Made by a program: the position numbers and the translations under genes. A stretch of 50,392 nucleotides of DNA from Streptosporangium carneum. Lineage in GTDB: Bacteria; Actinomycetota; Actinomycetes; Streptosporangiales; Streptosporangiaceae. The stretch is taken from contig NZ_BSEV01000043.1 of the NCBI RefSeq assembly GCF_027922005.1, forward strand, positions 1 to 50,392, given 5' to 3'. Shown here piece by piece: positions 6,375 to 14,457 of this stretch (within the stretch, counting starts at the first letter, position 1; every line of letters starts with the position of its first letter). Under the pieces are notes generated by a model. That model was not told the origin of the DNA and did not search any database. It saw only the letters and a program-made list of their open reading frames with translations.

Positions 6375-7373
6375 ATGGACAGCAGGGCTGAGCGCACAGC
6401 GGGCGGCGCGATCGTGGTGCCGCAGATGAACGCGGTCGTCCTTGACCGGTTCGGCGGCGTCGACGAACTCTCGTCACGCCGGATACCGCTCCCGGAGGTC
6501 GGCGATGACGACGTCCTCATCCAGGTGGAGTTCGCAGGGGTCGGGTCCTGGGACGCGGTCGAGCGGGAGGGGGAATACGACGGCGCTTTCGGCGTCGCGT
6601 CGGCCTTCCCCTATGTCCTCGGCTGGGACGCGGCGGGCACGGTGGCCGCGGTCGGCCGCAACGTCACCCGGTTCGACGTGGGCGAGCGTGTCTACGCTGC
6701 GACGATGCCGGTGCCGCGTGGTGGCTTCTACGCCGAGTACGGCCTCGTTGAGGCGGAGTTCGTGGCGCGCGTACCCGACCGGATGCCGACCGAGCAGGCC
6801 GGAGCGATGGCCTGGGACGCCCTGACCGCACTGAGCGGCCTCGATCTGCTCGACCTGCGGCCGGACGAGACGCTCATGGTCTTCGGGGCCAGTGGGGGCA
6901 TCGGGCACCTGGCCGTACAGCTGGCGCGGCACAGCGGCATCCGCGTGCTGGCCGTGGCCTCTGGTGACGACGGTGTCGCCCTGGCCCGCCGGCTGGGCGC
7001 AGACGAGGCCGTCGACGGTCGCAAAGACGATGTGCTGGCTGCGGCGTCCGAGTTCGCGCCAGGCGGGCTCGATGCGGCTCTGGTCACCGCGGGAGGCGAG
7101 ACCGCGGAACGGTCTCTTCGCGCGATCAGGAACTCGGGGCGGATCGCCTGGCCGAATGGCGTCCTGCCCGCGCCTGTGGCCTCGCCGGGTGCGACGGTGT
7201 CCTATTTTGACGGGGATCGAAGCCGCGCGGCCACCGATCGGCTGAACGCGATCATCGAGGCGAGCTCCTTCGAGGTCCACGTCGCCCGGACCTTCCCGTT
7301 CGGTCAGGTCAAGGACGCGCATCGCGCTCTGAACGATCACTATGTCGGGAAGCTGGCCCTCAAGGTCGGATAG
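6375..7373 (+). CDS. NAD(P)-dependent zinc-independent alcohol dehydrogenase / quinone oxidoreductase
   Basis: A 332-residue medium-chain dehydrogenase/reductase. The N-terminal GroES-like domain carries VLGWDAAGTVAAVG (81-94) but not the structural zinc cysteines, placing it near the quinone oxidoreductases. The Rossmann loop is GASGGIG (171-177). The ATG at 6375 has AAGGGGAG four bases upstream; the longer frame would translate the operators and part of the MarR gene. Divergence from the MarR gene and the shared operator suggest induction by an electrophile, quinone or similar stress. The exact substrate is unknown. Confidence 0.9.
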   Translation: MDSRAERTAGGAIVVPQMNAVVLDRFGGVDELSSRRIPLPEVGDDDVLIQVEFAGVGSWDAVEREGEYDGAFGVASAFPYVLGWDAAGTVAAVGRNVTRFDVGERVYAATMPVPRGGFYAEYGLVEAEFVARVPDRMPTEQAGAMAWDALTALSGLDLLDLRPDETLMVFGASGGIGHLAVQLARHSGIRVLAVASGDDGVALARRLGADEAVDGRKDDVLAAASEFAPGGLDAALVTAGGETAERSLRAIRNSGRIAWPNGVLPAPVASPGATVSYFDGDRSRAATDRLNAIIEASSFEVHVARTFPFGQVKDAHRALNDHYVGKLALKVG

Positions 7374-7437
7374 GACGCGACAAGCCGCTCGAGGCTGCGG
7401 GGAAGCCTGCCGGCGGCTACGCCATCCGGGAAAACAG

Positions 7438-7476
7438 CGAGATCCCGTCCGATCGGAGTGATCAGACGGGATCTCG
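7438..7476 (-). terminator. Terminator hairpin, copy B, behind tRNA-Ala
   Basis: CGAGATCCCGTCCGATC and GATCAGACGGGATCTCG form 17-bp arms with one G-U pair in minus-strand RNA, followed by a TTTT run in the minus direction. It lies 37 bases beyond the tRNA 3' end, at the same distance as copy C from its tRNA. Confidence 0.85.
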
Positions 7477-7513
7477 TCAACGTGCTTCAGGCCGTCTCGA
7501 GAACGGCCCTCTG

Positions 7514-7586
7514 TGGAGCTATGGGGATTCGAACCCCAGACCTCCTCCATGCCATGGAGGCGCGCTACCAGCTGCGCCATAGCCCC
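7514..7586 (-). tRNA. tRNA-Ala (anticodon GGC)
   Basis: A 73-base cloverleaf. The acceptor stem is GGGGCTA with TAGCTCC, including the G3-U70 pair that alanyl-tRNA synthetase recognises. The anticodon stem is CCTCC/GGAGG with loop ATGGCAT, so the anticodon is GGC. The T-loop is TTCGAAT. The discriminator is A, and CCA is not encoded. Upstream, TAAGAT overlaps the stop codon of the MFS gene and could be its -10 box. It is identical to the gene at 21797-21869. Confidence 0.97.
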
Positions 7587-7605
7587 TTGCGACGCAGATG
7601 AAATC

Positions 7606-9048
7606 TTAGCCGACTCCGGACACCTCCCGCGCCATCACACCGGAGACGAGGGCGACGACGGCGGAGGCCGCGGCTCCGGCGGTGATGATCGCGAAGGACA
7701 GGAGATAGGCCCCGCGGGCGGGTACGGCTGTGCCCGCGACGGTGATCGAGGCCAGGAGCGCGGCGGTGACGGCGCCGGAGACGCTGCCCCCGATGGAGCG
7801 GACCAGGGAGTTGATGCCGCTGGCGATGCCGCTCTGGTCCATCGGCACGTGCTGTACGGCCAGCGCCCCCAGCGCCGCGTAGGCGACCCCGAACCCCAGG
7901 CCCTGCAGCGCGTTCGAGCCGAGCAGGTGGAGCACCGAGGTGTTGAAGAGCGCGAACCACCCGAATCCGGCCGCGGTGAGGGCCGCGCCGAGGGCCAGGG
8001 AGTTGGCGGGGCCGAGACGCGAGGAGAGGTGTCCGGCCATGGAGGACGAGAACAGCATGGTGACGGTGCTGGGCAGGGCGTACAGGCCCACGTCGAGGAC
8101 CGATGCGCCGAAGCCGTACCCGACGGAGGCAGGCGTCTGGACGAAGCTGGAGACCAGGGTGAAGGAGCCGAACATCGCGAAGCCCAGCAGCAGCGCGGCC
8201 AGGTTGGCGGGCAGGGAGTGGCGGCCGACGAGCAGGTGGAGGCGGACCATCGGCGCCCTGAGCCTGAGCTGGCTGAACACCCACACCGCGCAGAGGACCG
8301 CCGCGCCCGCGAAGAGCCCGATCACGGGACCCGAGCCCCACCCCCAGTCGTTCCCCTTCGAGACGGCGAGCAGCAGGCAGACGAGCCAGGCGGACAGCAG
8401 CAGCGCGCCGACGAAGTCGGGGCGGCCTCCCGCGCGGGCTCCCGCGTCGTGGGCGCTCAGGGCGATGAGGACGATCGCGACCGCGCCGAGCCCCGCGGTG
8501 ATCCAGAAGACCGGATGGTGGCTGCTGGTGCGGTCGGCGATGAGGCCTGTGACGATCATGCCGAGGTTGCCGCCGACCCCCATGGTCGCGCTGACCACTC
8601 CGATGGCCGTCATCACCCGGGCCCGCGGGAAGCTGTCCCGGATCATGCCGATGGCCAGCGGGATCAGCGCCGCCGACGCGCCCTGCAGGGCCCGCCCCGC
8701 GATCAGCACCGACAGGGAGTCCGACACGGCGCAGACCGCCGAACCCAGCACGAGCAGGCCGACGGTGAACAGGATCATCCGCTTCTTGCCGTACATGTCC
8801 CCGAGACGGGACAGCAGCGGCGTGGCCACCGCGCCCGCGAGCAGCGAGGCGGTGAAGACCCAGGTGACCTCGGCGACCTGCACCCCGAAGACGGTCATCA
8901 GGCGGGGCAGCAGCGGGATGACCACGGTCTGCTGGACGGAGACGATCATCCCCGCCACGGAGAGGGCGAGCAGGGTGAGCCAGAGCTGCCTGCCCTGCCG
9001 CACGGTGTCGGGCTCGGCGACGGCTACTCCTGCCACGTTTTCCCCCAT
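7606..9048 (-). CDS. MFS drug-efflux-type transporter (DHA2-like, 14 TM)
   Basis: About 480 residues with about 14 membrane segments. Motif A is GDMYGKKR after the second segment. WLTLLALSVAGMIVSVQQTVVIPLLPRL is a typical first segment of the DHA2 exporter branch, which pumps drugs or metabolites by proton antiport. The stop is firm. The start is not: ATG 9048, GTG 9036 (with GGGGGA upstream) and ATG 9111 are all possible and differ only before the first membrane segment. The tRNA-Ala gene begins 20 bases after the stop. The substrate is unknown. Confidence 0.9.
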   Translation of the reverse strand: MGENVAGVAVAEPDTVRQGRQLWLTLLALSVAGMIVSVQQTVVIPLLPRLMTVFGVQVAEVTWVFTASLLAGAVATPLLSRLGDMYGKKRMILFTVGLLVLGSAVCAVSDSLSVLIAGRALQGASAALIPLAIGMIRDSFPRARVMTAIGVVSATMGVGGNLGMIVTGLIADRTSSHHPVFWITAGLGAVAIVLIALSAHDAGARAGGRPDFVGALLLSAWLVCLLLAVSKGNDWGWGSGPVIGLFAGAAVLCAVWVFSQLRLRAPMVRLHLLVGRHSLPANLAALLLGFAMFGSFTLVSSFVQTPASVGYGFGASVLDVGLYALPSTVTMLFSSSMAGHLSSRLGPANSLALGAALTAAGFGWFALFNTSVLHLLGSNALQGLGFGVAYAALGALAVQHVPMDQSGIASGINSLVRSIGGSVSGAVTAALLASITVAGTAVPARGAYLLSFAIITAGAAASAVVALVSGVMAREVSGVG

Positions 9049-9222
9049 TTCCAATCGACTTTCGCAATGAAATGGTAAATGCTCGTCAGAAAACGTCATC
9101 TCTCGGGTCATGTCACGTAATGGCTAGCGTGATACCTCTTGAGAGTCATGGTGGTTGAGTGCCTCGGCGGAGACCGTGCCGCCGCAGGCCAGGGCGTTCG
9201 CCCGATCCAGGGCGCCGCGACC

Positions 9223-9248
9223 GGCACGCGTGATCGGCACGCGTGATC
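9223..9248. repeat. Perfect tandem 13-mer, two copies
   Basis: GGCACGCGTGATC occurs twice head to tail in the gap between the MFS and AlaX-like genes, just beyond the stop of the latter. CACGCGTG is itself palindromic. Function is unknown; it could be a recent slippage product. Confidence 0.85.
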
Positions 9249-9272
9249 AGGTGACTGTTTCCTGTCGGGGCG

Positions 9273-10115
9273 TCAGCCGACGGTCGTGCGCATGGTCAGC
9301 TCGGCGCCGTCCGCGGACAGGTCGAGGGTCGTGGTGACCGAGCCGAGCTGGGAGGTGCGGGACAGGTGGGTGCCGCCGCACGGGATGGCGACCTCGCCGG
9401 CGGGCAGGCCGCAGTGCCAGGCGCGGCGCGCGGTCAGCTCGGGCCCGGGGCTCTCGATCCAGACCGGGGCGTCGGCCTCGATCCACTCCTTGAGCCTGCC
9501 GTCGATCGTCCGGGTGATCTCCGTCAGGCTTTCGGCCAGCCCGTCGGCGGTGAACCCCTTGCGGCGCAGGGACTTTCCCAGCCGGTAGACGTCGCGGCTG
9601 CCACGGGGCAGGATCCGTGAGGAGGTGATGGCCGTCTGGTCGAAGTCGGGGTTGCCGAGGCCGTCCACGGCGACCTCCTTGCGCCACCGGTCGGCCAGCG
9701 CCGCGTTGAGCGCGAGGGCCGTGAGGTGACAGGCGGTGTGCCCGGCCGACAGCGCGTGACGACGCTCGGCGTCGACCACGAGCTCGACCTCCCCCTCCGG
9801 CACTGGTTCGCCGGTGACGTGGACGACCAGCCAGCTCCAGCCGGGGGCGCCGCGGCGCACCGGGATGTCCTCGCCGACGTGGACGGCTCGCTCGCCGTCG
9901 GCCACCGCTCCGGTCAGGCAGTCGGTCACCGCGATCCCGGCGATGGTTCCCAGGTCGGCGGGCTGGTCCGGCCAGGTGTGGTCGAGGGGGTGGAAGGGGG
10001 TCTCCGCCACGATCGTTCCGTGCGTGCCGCCCACGGGCACGGTCGCCAGCACCGCCGAGCGTCCTCGGATCCCGCCGTCCGGATAGCCGACGAGTGTCGA
10101 TCCCCCGATTTCCAT
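9273..10115 (-). CDS. Free-standing alanyl-tRNA editing protein (AlaX-like)
   Basis: A 280-residue protein resembling the editing domain of alanyl-tRNA synthetase. The metal-site motifs are HTACH (126-130) in a helix and CGGTH (Cys246, His250), the family pair of Zn ligands, after an N-terminal beta-barrel-like region (GTIVAETPFHPLDHTWPDQPADLGTI). AlaX proteins hydrolyse Ser-tRNA(Ala) or Gly-tRNA(Ala). The HxxxH spacing and CxxxH match; I could not align it fully, so a related metal hydrolase remains possible. It sits between two MFS genes and 1.7 kb from a tRNA-Ala gene. Confidence 0.78.
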   Translation of the reverse strand: MEIGGSTLVGYPDGGIRGRSAVLATVPVGGTHGTIVAETPFHPLDHTWPDQPADLGTIAGIAVTDCLTGAVADGERAVHVGEDIPVRRGAPGWSWLVVHVTGEPVPEGEVELVVDAERRHALSAGHTACHLTALALNAALADRWRKEVAVDGLGNPDFDQTAITSSRILPRGSRDVYRLGKSLRRKGFTADGLAESLTEITRTIDGRLKEWIEADAPVWIESPGPELTARRAWHCGLPAGEVAIPCGGTHLSRTSQLGSVTTTLDLSADGAELTMRTTVG

Positions 10116-10150
10116 CCCCTCATCATGCCAGCACGACTTCTCCTGACATG

Positions 10151-10195
10151 CCGGTACGACTTGCGCCGCCCCCGAGGAGGCGCAAGCCGTACCGG
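10151..10195 (-). terminator. Terminator after the CynX/NimT-type transporter
   Basis: CCGGTACGACTTGCGCC and GGCGCAAGCCGTACCGG form long arms with one mismatch and an 11-base loop, starting nine bases after the transporter stop at 10204. The AlaX-like gene begins at 10115 beyond it, so the two are separate units. Confidence 0.8.
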
Positions 10196-10203
10196 TGAGG
10201 TGA

Positions 10204-11433
10204 TCAGGCGGCGAGGACCCGCTCGTCCTCCAGGTAGCGGGCGCGGCCCGCGTACCAGCCGGTCGCGAACTGGACGGCGACCACCGCGAACAGCAGCAGG
10301 AACGGCGGCGTCCAGCTTCCGCTCGACTCGTGCATCACGCCGACGACCAGGGGGCCCGCGCCCGCGATGAGGTATCCGGCGCTCTGCCCGAAGGCGGAGA
10401 GCGCCGCGGTGGCCTCCGGGGTGCGGGTGCGCAGGGCGAGCATGGTCAGCGCCAGCGGGAACGACCCCATCCCGATGCCGACCAGGATGGCGAACACCCA
10501 GGCCGGGCCTGAGGGCGCGAGCCAGAGGCCGAGGAAGCCGATCGTGTAGAAGACCACGAACGCCGCCACGACGGGCCGCTGGTCGGCGAACTTCGAGGCG
10601 ATCCAGGGCACGACCATGGAGACCGGGATGCCGATCGCGGTGAAGACGCCCAACACCAGCCCGGCCTGGCCGGTGGTGTAGCCGCCGTCGACGAGGATCT
10701 TGGGCAGGAAGCCGAACATGATGTAGGCGACCATGCTCTGCGTGCCGAAGTAGGCGGCGACCGCCCAGGCCAGCCTGCTCCTGATCAGGGTCCTCGGTCC
10801 GAGGTCCCTGCTGCCCGTGTCCCGCTCCGGCTCACTGCGCAACAGCGCAAGCCACGGAATGGCGGCGACAGCGGCCAGCGCCGCCCACACCCCGAGGGCA
10901 ACGTGCCAGTTGCCGTCGGCGGCCCGCTCGATCGGCACGGTCGCGGCGGCCGCGAGCATCGTGCCGACCGCGAGGGCGGTGGTGTAGACGGTGGTCATGG
11001 TCCCGGCTCTGCCGGGGAAGTGACGCTTGATCAGGGTGGGGATGAGCACGTTGCCCACGGCGCCGCCGGACAGGGCGAGGGCGCTGCTGAACAGGAACAC
11101 CTCGGCGGAGTGGACCATCGCCCGGATGAGCAGTCCCGCGCCGAGGGTGACCAGGGCGAGCAGCAGCAGCCTGTGCTCGCCCAGCCTCCTGGCCAGCGCC
11201 GGGGTCACGGCTCCGACCGAGGCGAAGATGAGCACGGGTAGTGTGGTGAGGAGTCCGACCCCGACGCCTGACATGCCCAGGCCGGACGAGATGTGATCGA
11301 GAACCGGTCCCACACTAGTGACCGCGGTGCGCAGGTTCAGTGCGGCGAGGACGATTCCCAGCACGAGCAACCAGGCCAGAGATCCAGTCGTGCCACCGGT
11401 GCGGCCCCGTGTCTGATGGGTTAGCACGCTCAT
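10204..11433 (-). CDS. MFS transporter, CynX/NimT family
   Basis: A 409-residue, 12-segment transporter. NLRTAVTSVGPVLDHI in the first segment is the hallmark of the CynX/NimT (cyanate or nitroimidazole) branch; RRLGEHR fits the motif A position. GGAGG lies upstream of the ATG but at an unusually long 12-base distance. The upstream region holds the inverted repeat CCAATC-7-GATTGG at 11465-11483, a possible operator. No regulator gene is adjacent. The substrate is unknown. Confidence 0.9.
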   Translation of the reverse strand: MSVLTHQTRGRTGGTTGSLAWLLVLGIVLAALNLRTAVTSVGPVLDHISSGLGMSGVGVGLLTTLPVLIFASVGAVTPALARRLGEHRLLLLALVTLGAGLLIRAMVHSAEVFLFSSALALSGGAVGNVLIPTLIKRHFPGRAGTMTTVYTTALAVGTMLAAAATVPIERAADGNWHVALGVWAALAAVAAIPWLALLRSEPERDTGSRDLGPRTLIRSRLAWAVAAYFGTQSMVAYIMFGFLPKILVDGGYTTGQAGLVLGVFTAIGIPVSMVVPWIASKFADQRPVVAAFVVFYTIGFLGLWLAPSGPAWVFAILVGIGMGSFPLALTMLALRTRTPEATAALSAFGQSAGYLIAGAGPLVVGVMHESSGSWTPPFLLLFAVVAVQFATGWYAGRARYLEDERVLAA

Positions 11434-11464
11434 GCGGGGGTCAGTCCTCCTTCAATCGATTCAC

Positions 11465-11483
11465 CCAATCGTAGGATGATTGG
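11465..11483. promoter_or_regulatory. Inverted repeat upstream of CynX/NimT-type gene
   Basis: CCAATC and GATTGG separated by seven bases, 32 bp before the start codon. The size and position fit an operator for a trans-encoded regulator (for example GntR or MarR type). The binding protein is unknown. Confidence 0.45.
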
Positions 11484-11549
11484 CTGACTCCAACTGTAAC
11501 AGGACCCAAAATCAAGTTTGTTCCTGGCACCAAAAACCCCTGACAACGT

Positions 11550-11594
11550 GAAAGCCGGACCACGCTCCCTCTTACAGAGCGTGACCCGGCTTTC
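11550..11594 (-). terminator. Terminator after the SRPBCC gene
   Basis: GAAAGCCGGACCACGCTC and GAGCGTGACCCGGCTTTC pair with two mismatches around a short loop, 44 bases after the stop at 11639. Confidence 0.75.
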
Positions 11595-11638
11595 TCACTC
11601 GTCAGGCGCGAGCGCGGGGGCTTCGGCGAACGCCGACG

Positions 11639-12322
11639 TCAGATGCGCGGCCCCGGGGTCGCGGGCGGCTCCTCACCGGGCCGCCGACCGGCTCCGGGCA
11701 GCGGGCCGCTGCCGGGCGGGGCCAGCGGGGACTGCGGCGGGTACTCCTGACCGACCGTGCGCGGGGGCGCCGGTTCGCCGAAGCCGTGACCGCCCTCAGG
11801 CCTGTCGGTCACACCGACGCCGCCGACGCCACCGGCACCGGCACCGGTCGCGCCCGTGCCCCGATCCTGCGGCCCCGGCACGTCGCCGCGCCAGGCGCCG
11901 GTCTCGCCGCCGCGTGCCTCGATGAACGTCTTGAAACGCTCCAGGTCGCCGCGGACGCGCAGCCGGACGATCTGCAGCCAGTCGCCGACGGTCTCGACGA
12001 AGCCCTCCGGGTCGTACTCCATCTGGAGCGTGACACGGGTGGTCTCCGGGGAGAGGTGATGGAAGGTGACCACCCCGGCCTGGTGCGGCCGGTCGACGGA
12101 CTTCCACGCCACCCGCTCGTCGGGGTGCTGCTCGGTGATCTCGGCCTCGAACTCGCGGCGAACCCCCGAGATCTCGACGACCCAGGCCGTACGGGTGTCA
12201 CTCAGCTGCTTGACCGACTCGACGCCTTCCATGAACTCGGGAAAGCTCTCGAACTGGGTCCACTGGTTGTAGGCCGTCCTGATCGGGACGTTCACATCGA
12301 CGGACTGTTCGATCGTGCTCAC
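11639..12322 (-). CDS. SRPBCC (polyketide cyclase/dehydrase-like) protein with Pro/Gly-rich tail
   Basis: A 227-residue protein. Residues 1-140 form a START-like helix-grip domain (MSTIEQSVDVNVPIRTAYNQWTQFESFPEFMEGVESV, later VTFHHLSPETTRVTLQMEYDPEGFVETVGDWL). This family binds hydrophobic ligands or lipids. Residues 150-227 are a low-complexity Gly/Pro-rich extension with no fold expected. The GTG start has GGGAGG seven bases upstream. Close homologues are common in actinomycetes with no assigned role. It is followed by a strong terminator. Confidence 0.88.
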   Translation of the reverse strand: MSTIEQSVDVNVPIRTAYNQWTQFESFPEFMEGVESVKQLSDTRTAWVVEISGVRREFEAEITEQHPDERVAWKSVDRPHQAGVVTFHHLSPETTRVTLQMEYDPEGFVETVGDWLQIVRLRVRGDLERFKTFIEARGGETGAWRGDVPGPQDRGTGATGAGAGGVGGVGVTDRPEGGHGFGEPAPPRTVGQEYPPQSPLAPPGSGPLPGAGRRPGEEPPATPGPRI

Positions 12323-12382
12323 AGGTCTGCCTCCCTCTTGTGGGTTCGGGGACCAGACCTGCCCGAGGAGACCGGAGCCTAA

Positions 12383-12763
12383 CTATTTACGCCGCAAAAG
12401 CCAGTAAAGGCCGATGACCGGCAGGACGAGAGGGATGAACACGTAGCCGCTGCCGTACCCCGACCAGACCGTGGCGTGCGGGAAGGCCGCGGGGTCGGCC
12501 ATGCTCAGTGTGCCGACGATGAGCACCCCCGCCAGCTCGATGCCGCAGGCGACCAGGGCGAGACGCCGGTTTCCCCTGGCCAGCGCCACGGTGAGCACGA
12601 CGTAGACCACCGAGGCGAACGCCGAGAGCGCGTAGGCCAGCGGGGCCTCCTCGAAGCGCGTCGCGATCTGCACCGCCGCGCGCGCCCCCGCGGCCAGCGC
12701 GAAGACGCCGTAGACCGCGAGCAGCGCGCGTCCGGGGCCCGAGCCGATCGCCGGTTCGCTCAT
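12383..12763 (-). CDS. Small integral membrane protein, 126 aa
   Basis: Four hydrophobic segments are visible: LLAVYGVFALAAGARAAVQ, LAYALSAFASVVYVVLTVAL, LALVACGIELAGVLIVGTL and GYVFIPLVLPVIGLYWLL, ending RRK. The gene overlaps the preceding one by four bases (ATGA at 12760-12763), showing translational coupling, so the two small membrane proteins probably act together. No family name can be given with confidence. Confidence 0.85.
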   Translation of the reverse strand: MSEPAIGSGPGRALLAVYGVFALAAGARAAVQIATRFEEAPLAYALSAFASVVYVVLTVALARGNRRLALVACGIELAGVLIVGTLSMADPAAFPHATVWSGYGSGYVFIPLVLPVIGLYWLLRRK

Positions 12764-13122
12764 GCCGTTCCGTGCCAGATCTGGAGAAGCCGCCCGACCA
12801 TGACGCAGACCGCGAAGGCTCCGACCGCGATCACAGCGGGTCCCCAGCGCGAGCGCTCGGCGAGCCCGAGGAAGGCCGCCGCGGGCGGGATCAGCAGGGT
12901 GCCCGCCAGGTAGCCGATCAGGGTCGCCGTCTCCCCTGCCCCCTCGCCGCCGATCACTCCGGCGACCGCGAAGCCCGCCTGGACCAGCAGGCCCACCTCC
13001 AGCACCCCGAGCGCGACGAGGATCACGGTCCCCATCGGCCTGTTCCGCACGGCGGTCACGATGCCGGACAGCATGATCAGCAGCGCCAGCACGATCAGGC
13101 CGGTCGCAAGTGGGCCGATCAC
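12760..13122 (-). CDS. Small integral membrane protein, about 120 aa
   Basis: Four hydrophobic segments starting VIGPLATGLIVLALLIMLSGIVTAVRNRPMG. The GTG at 13122 is chosen because the frame before it (to 13197) is hydrophilic, Cys/Gly-rich and unlike a membrane protein N-terminus; no ribosome binding site is seen at either start. The stop overlaps the start of the next gene in an ATGA, so the two form a coupled pair. Function is unknown. Confidence 0.82.
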   Translation of the reverse strand: MIGPLATGLIVLALLIMLSGIVTAVRNRPMGTVILVALGVLEVGLLVQAGFAVAGVIGGEGAGETATLIGYLAGTLLIPPAAAFLGLAERSRWGPAVIAVGAFAVCVMVGRLLQIWHGTA

Positions 13123-13196
13123 CGGGACGTCACCGTGGCAGGAGGCATGACCAGTAGGGTACTGGCAGGTACCGTCGCCCTCCCCGCCGCGGCGCA

Positions 13197-13202
13197 TACG
13201 CT
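13197..13202 (+). promoter_or_regulatory. -10-like TACGCT six bases before DUF523 start
   Basis: TACGCT, then GGTTCC, then the ATG at 13209, with no Shine-Dalgarno sequence: a leaderless arrangement. Confidence 0.4.
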
Positions 13203-13208
13203 GGTTCC

Positions 13209-13724
13209 ATGGAGAGGATCCTGGTCAGCGCGTGCCTGGTCGGACGGAGAGTCCGCTACGACGGAGCCGCGAAGACCAGCGGCGACGCGCTGCTGGCCGC
13301 CTGGCGGCGGGAGGGGCGGCTGGTCCCGTTCTGCCCCGAGGTCGAGGGCGGCCTGCCGGTGCCGCGTCCGGCCTCCGAGATCGAGGGCGGCGCGGGAGGC
13401 GCGGCCGTGCTCGCGGGAGCCGCCCGGGTGCTCACGGCCGACGGGACCGACGTCACGCGGGCCTTCCTCGCCGGAGCCCAGGCGGCGCTCGCCGTGGCCA
13501 GGTCCTTCGGCGTCAGGGTGGCGATCCTCAAGGAGGGCAGCCCCTCCTGCGGAGGCCTGAGCGTCTATGACGGCTCCTTCCGGGGACGCCGTGTGCCGGG
13601 CGTCGGCGTGACCGCCGCCCTGCTCGAACTGCACGGCGTCTCGGTGTTCACCGAGGACCACGTCGCGGACGCCGCCGTACGGCTGCGCGAGCTCGCCGAA
13701 GCCCGGCCCCCCGACAGGTCCTAG
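13209..13724 (+). CDS. DUF523 family protein
   Basis: A 171-residue protein with the family signatures in order: ILVSACLVGRRVRYDG (4-19, Cys9), VPFCPEVEGGLPVPRP (39-54, Cys42) and LKEGSPSCGG (about 105-114). The conserved cysteines suggest a metal- or thiol-linked role, but the biochemical function of DUF523 is not settled to my knowledge. The ATG follows a TACGCT box by six bases. The stop codon overlaps the stop of the convergent anchored protein (CTAG at 13721-13724), so no terminator fits between them. Confidence 0.92.
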   Translation: MERILVSACLVGRRVRYDGAAKTSGDALLAAWRREGRLVPFCPEVEGGLPVPRPASEIEGGAGGAAVLAGAARVLTADGTDVTRAFLAGAQAALAVARSFGVRVAILKEGSPSCGGLSVYDGSFRGRRVPGVGVTAALLELHGVSVFTEDHVADAAVRLRELAEARPPDRS

Positions 13725-14407
13725 TACTCCCAGACGTCGGTGCGGTTCTCCTTGCCGATGCAGAAGACCGCGGAGCCGTGCTGGCCCTGGACCAGGTCGA
13801 CCCGGATCCAGCCGTCGGCCTGGGAGACCTGGCTCTCGAAACCCGCGTTGGGGCTCGCGGCGACCAGGCGGCACACGCCCGCCTCGATGCTGAACGAGAC
13901 CGAGCCGTTCCTGGCGCTCACCACCCGCGTCCCCTCGTCCGCGAGCGCCGCCTGAGCCGAGGAACTGGGCGTGGCGGACGGCCTGGCGGCCTTGGGGGCG
14001 GCGGACGTCGTCTGGGCGGGTGGGGGCGCGGCGGTCGTGGACCTGACGGGGTTGGAGATCGTGGAGCCCTTCGAACGGGCCGGGTCCCGGATGGTGGTGT
14101 GCGGGGAGCCGGTGGTCCGCGTCTGGCGCGTGTCCCGGGTGGCGGTGACCGAGACGTCGGGCGCGGGGACGTGTCTGCTCCGCGAGGGCGAGGCGCTCGG
14201 CGTGCCGGGGGTCTCGCCGGGGCCGGTGGGGGTCGTGGGAACGAGCGGCGCGGCTCCCACCCGGGTGAGCGCGGAGTTGAGGGACTCGACCCTCGCGTCG
14301 TCGAAGACCTGGCTGCGCAGCACGTCACGGACTCCGAACCAGGTGATCGAGGCCGCCAGGACCGTGGCGCCACACCACACCGCTATGAATCCCATGGTTT
14401 GCCGCAT
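13721..14407 (-). CDS. Membrane-anchored extracytoplasmic protein with Ser/Thr/Pro linker
   Basis: About 228 residues. An N-terminal hydrophobic segment (MGFIAVWCGATVLAASITWFGV) anchors it. A long Ser/Thr/Pro/Ala-rich linker then spans a wall-sized distance, and a globular domain of about 70 residues follows (VVSARNGSVSFSIEAGVCRLVAASPNAGFESQVSQADGWIRVDLVQGQHGSAVFCIGK) with two cysteines that could pair outside the cell. ATG 14407 lies eight bases after a TAATAA box (leaderless); a GTG at 14443 would add 12 residues. It is divergent from the response regulator gene and could be its sensed partner or target. Confidence 0.8.
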   Translation of the reverse strand: MRQTMGFIAVWCGATVLAASITWFGVRDVLRSQVFDDARVESLNSALTRVGAAPLVPTTPTGPGETPGTPSASPSRSRHVPAPDVSVTATRDTRQTRTTGSPHTTIRDPARSKGSTISNPVRSTTAAPPPAQTTSAAPKAARPSATPSSSAQAALADEGTRVVSARNGSVSFSIEAGVCRLVAASPNAGFESQVSQADGWIRVDLVQGQHGSAVFCIGKENRTDVWEY

Positions 14408-14415
14408 GCGGTGAA

Positions 14416-14421
14416 TTATTA
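14416..14421 (-). promoter_or_regulatory. -10 box TAATAA for the anchored protein gene
   Basis: TAATAA on the minus strand, eight bases before the ATG at 14407, with no ribosome binding site. Confidence 0.4.
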
Positions 14422-14443
14422 CCTCATGTGTCTCTTTGTTCAC

Positions 14444-14449
14444 TACGGT
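14444..14449 (+). promoter_or_regulatory. -10-like TACGGT for the two-component operon
   Basis: TACGGT ends eight bases before the response regulator ATG; no Shine-Dalgarno is present. It is 23 bp from the divergent -10 of the anchored protein, so the two promoters face each other closely. Confidence 0.4.
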
Positions 14450-14457
14450 TACGTCGT

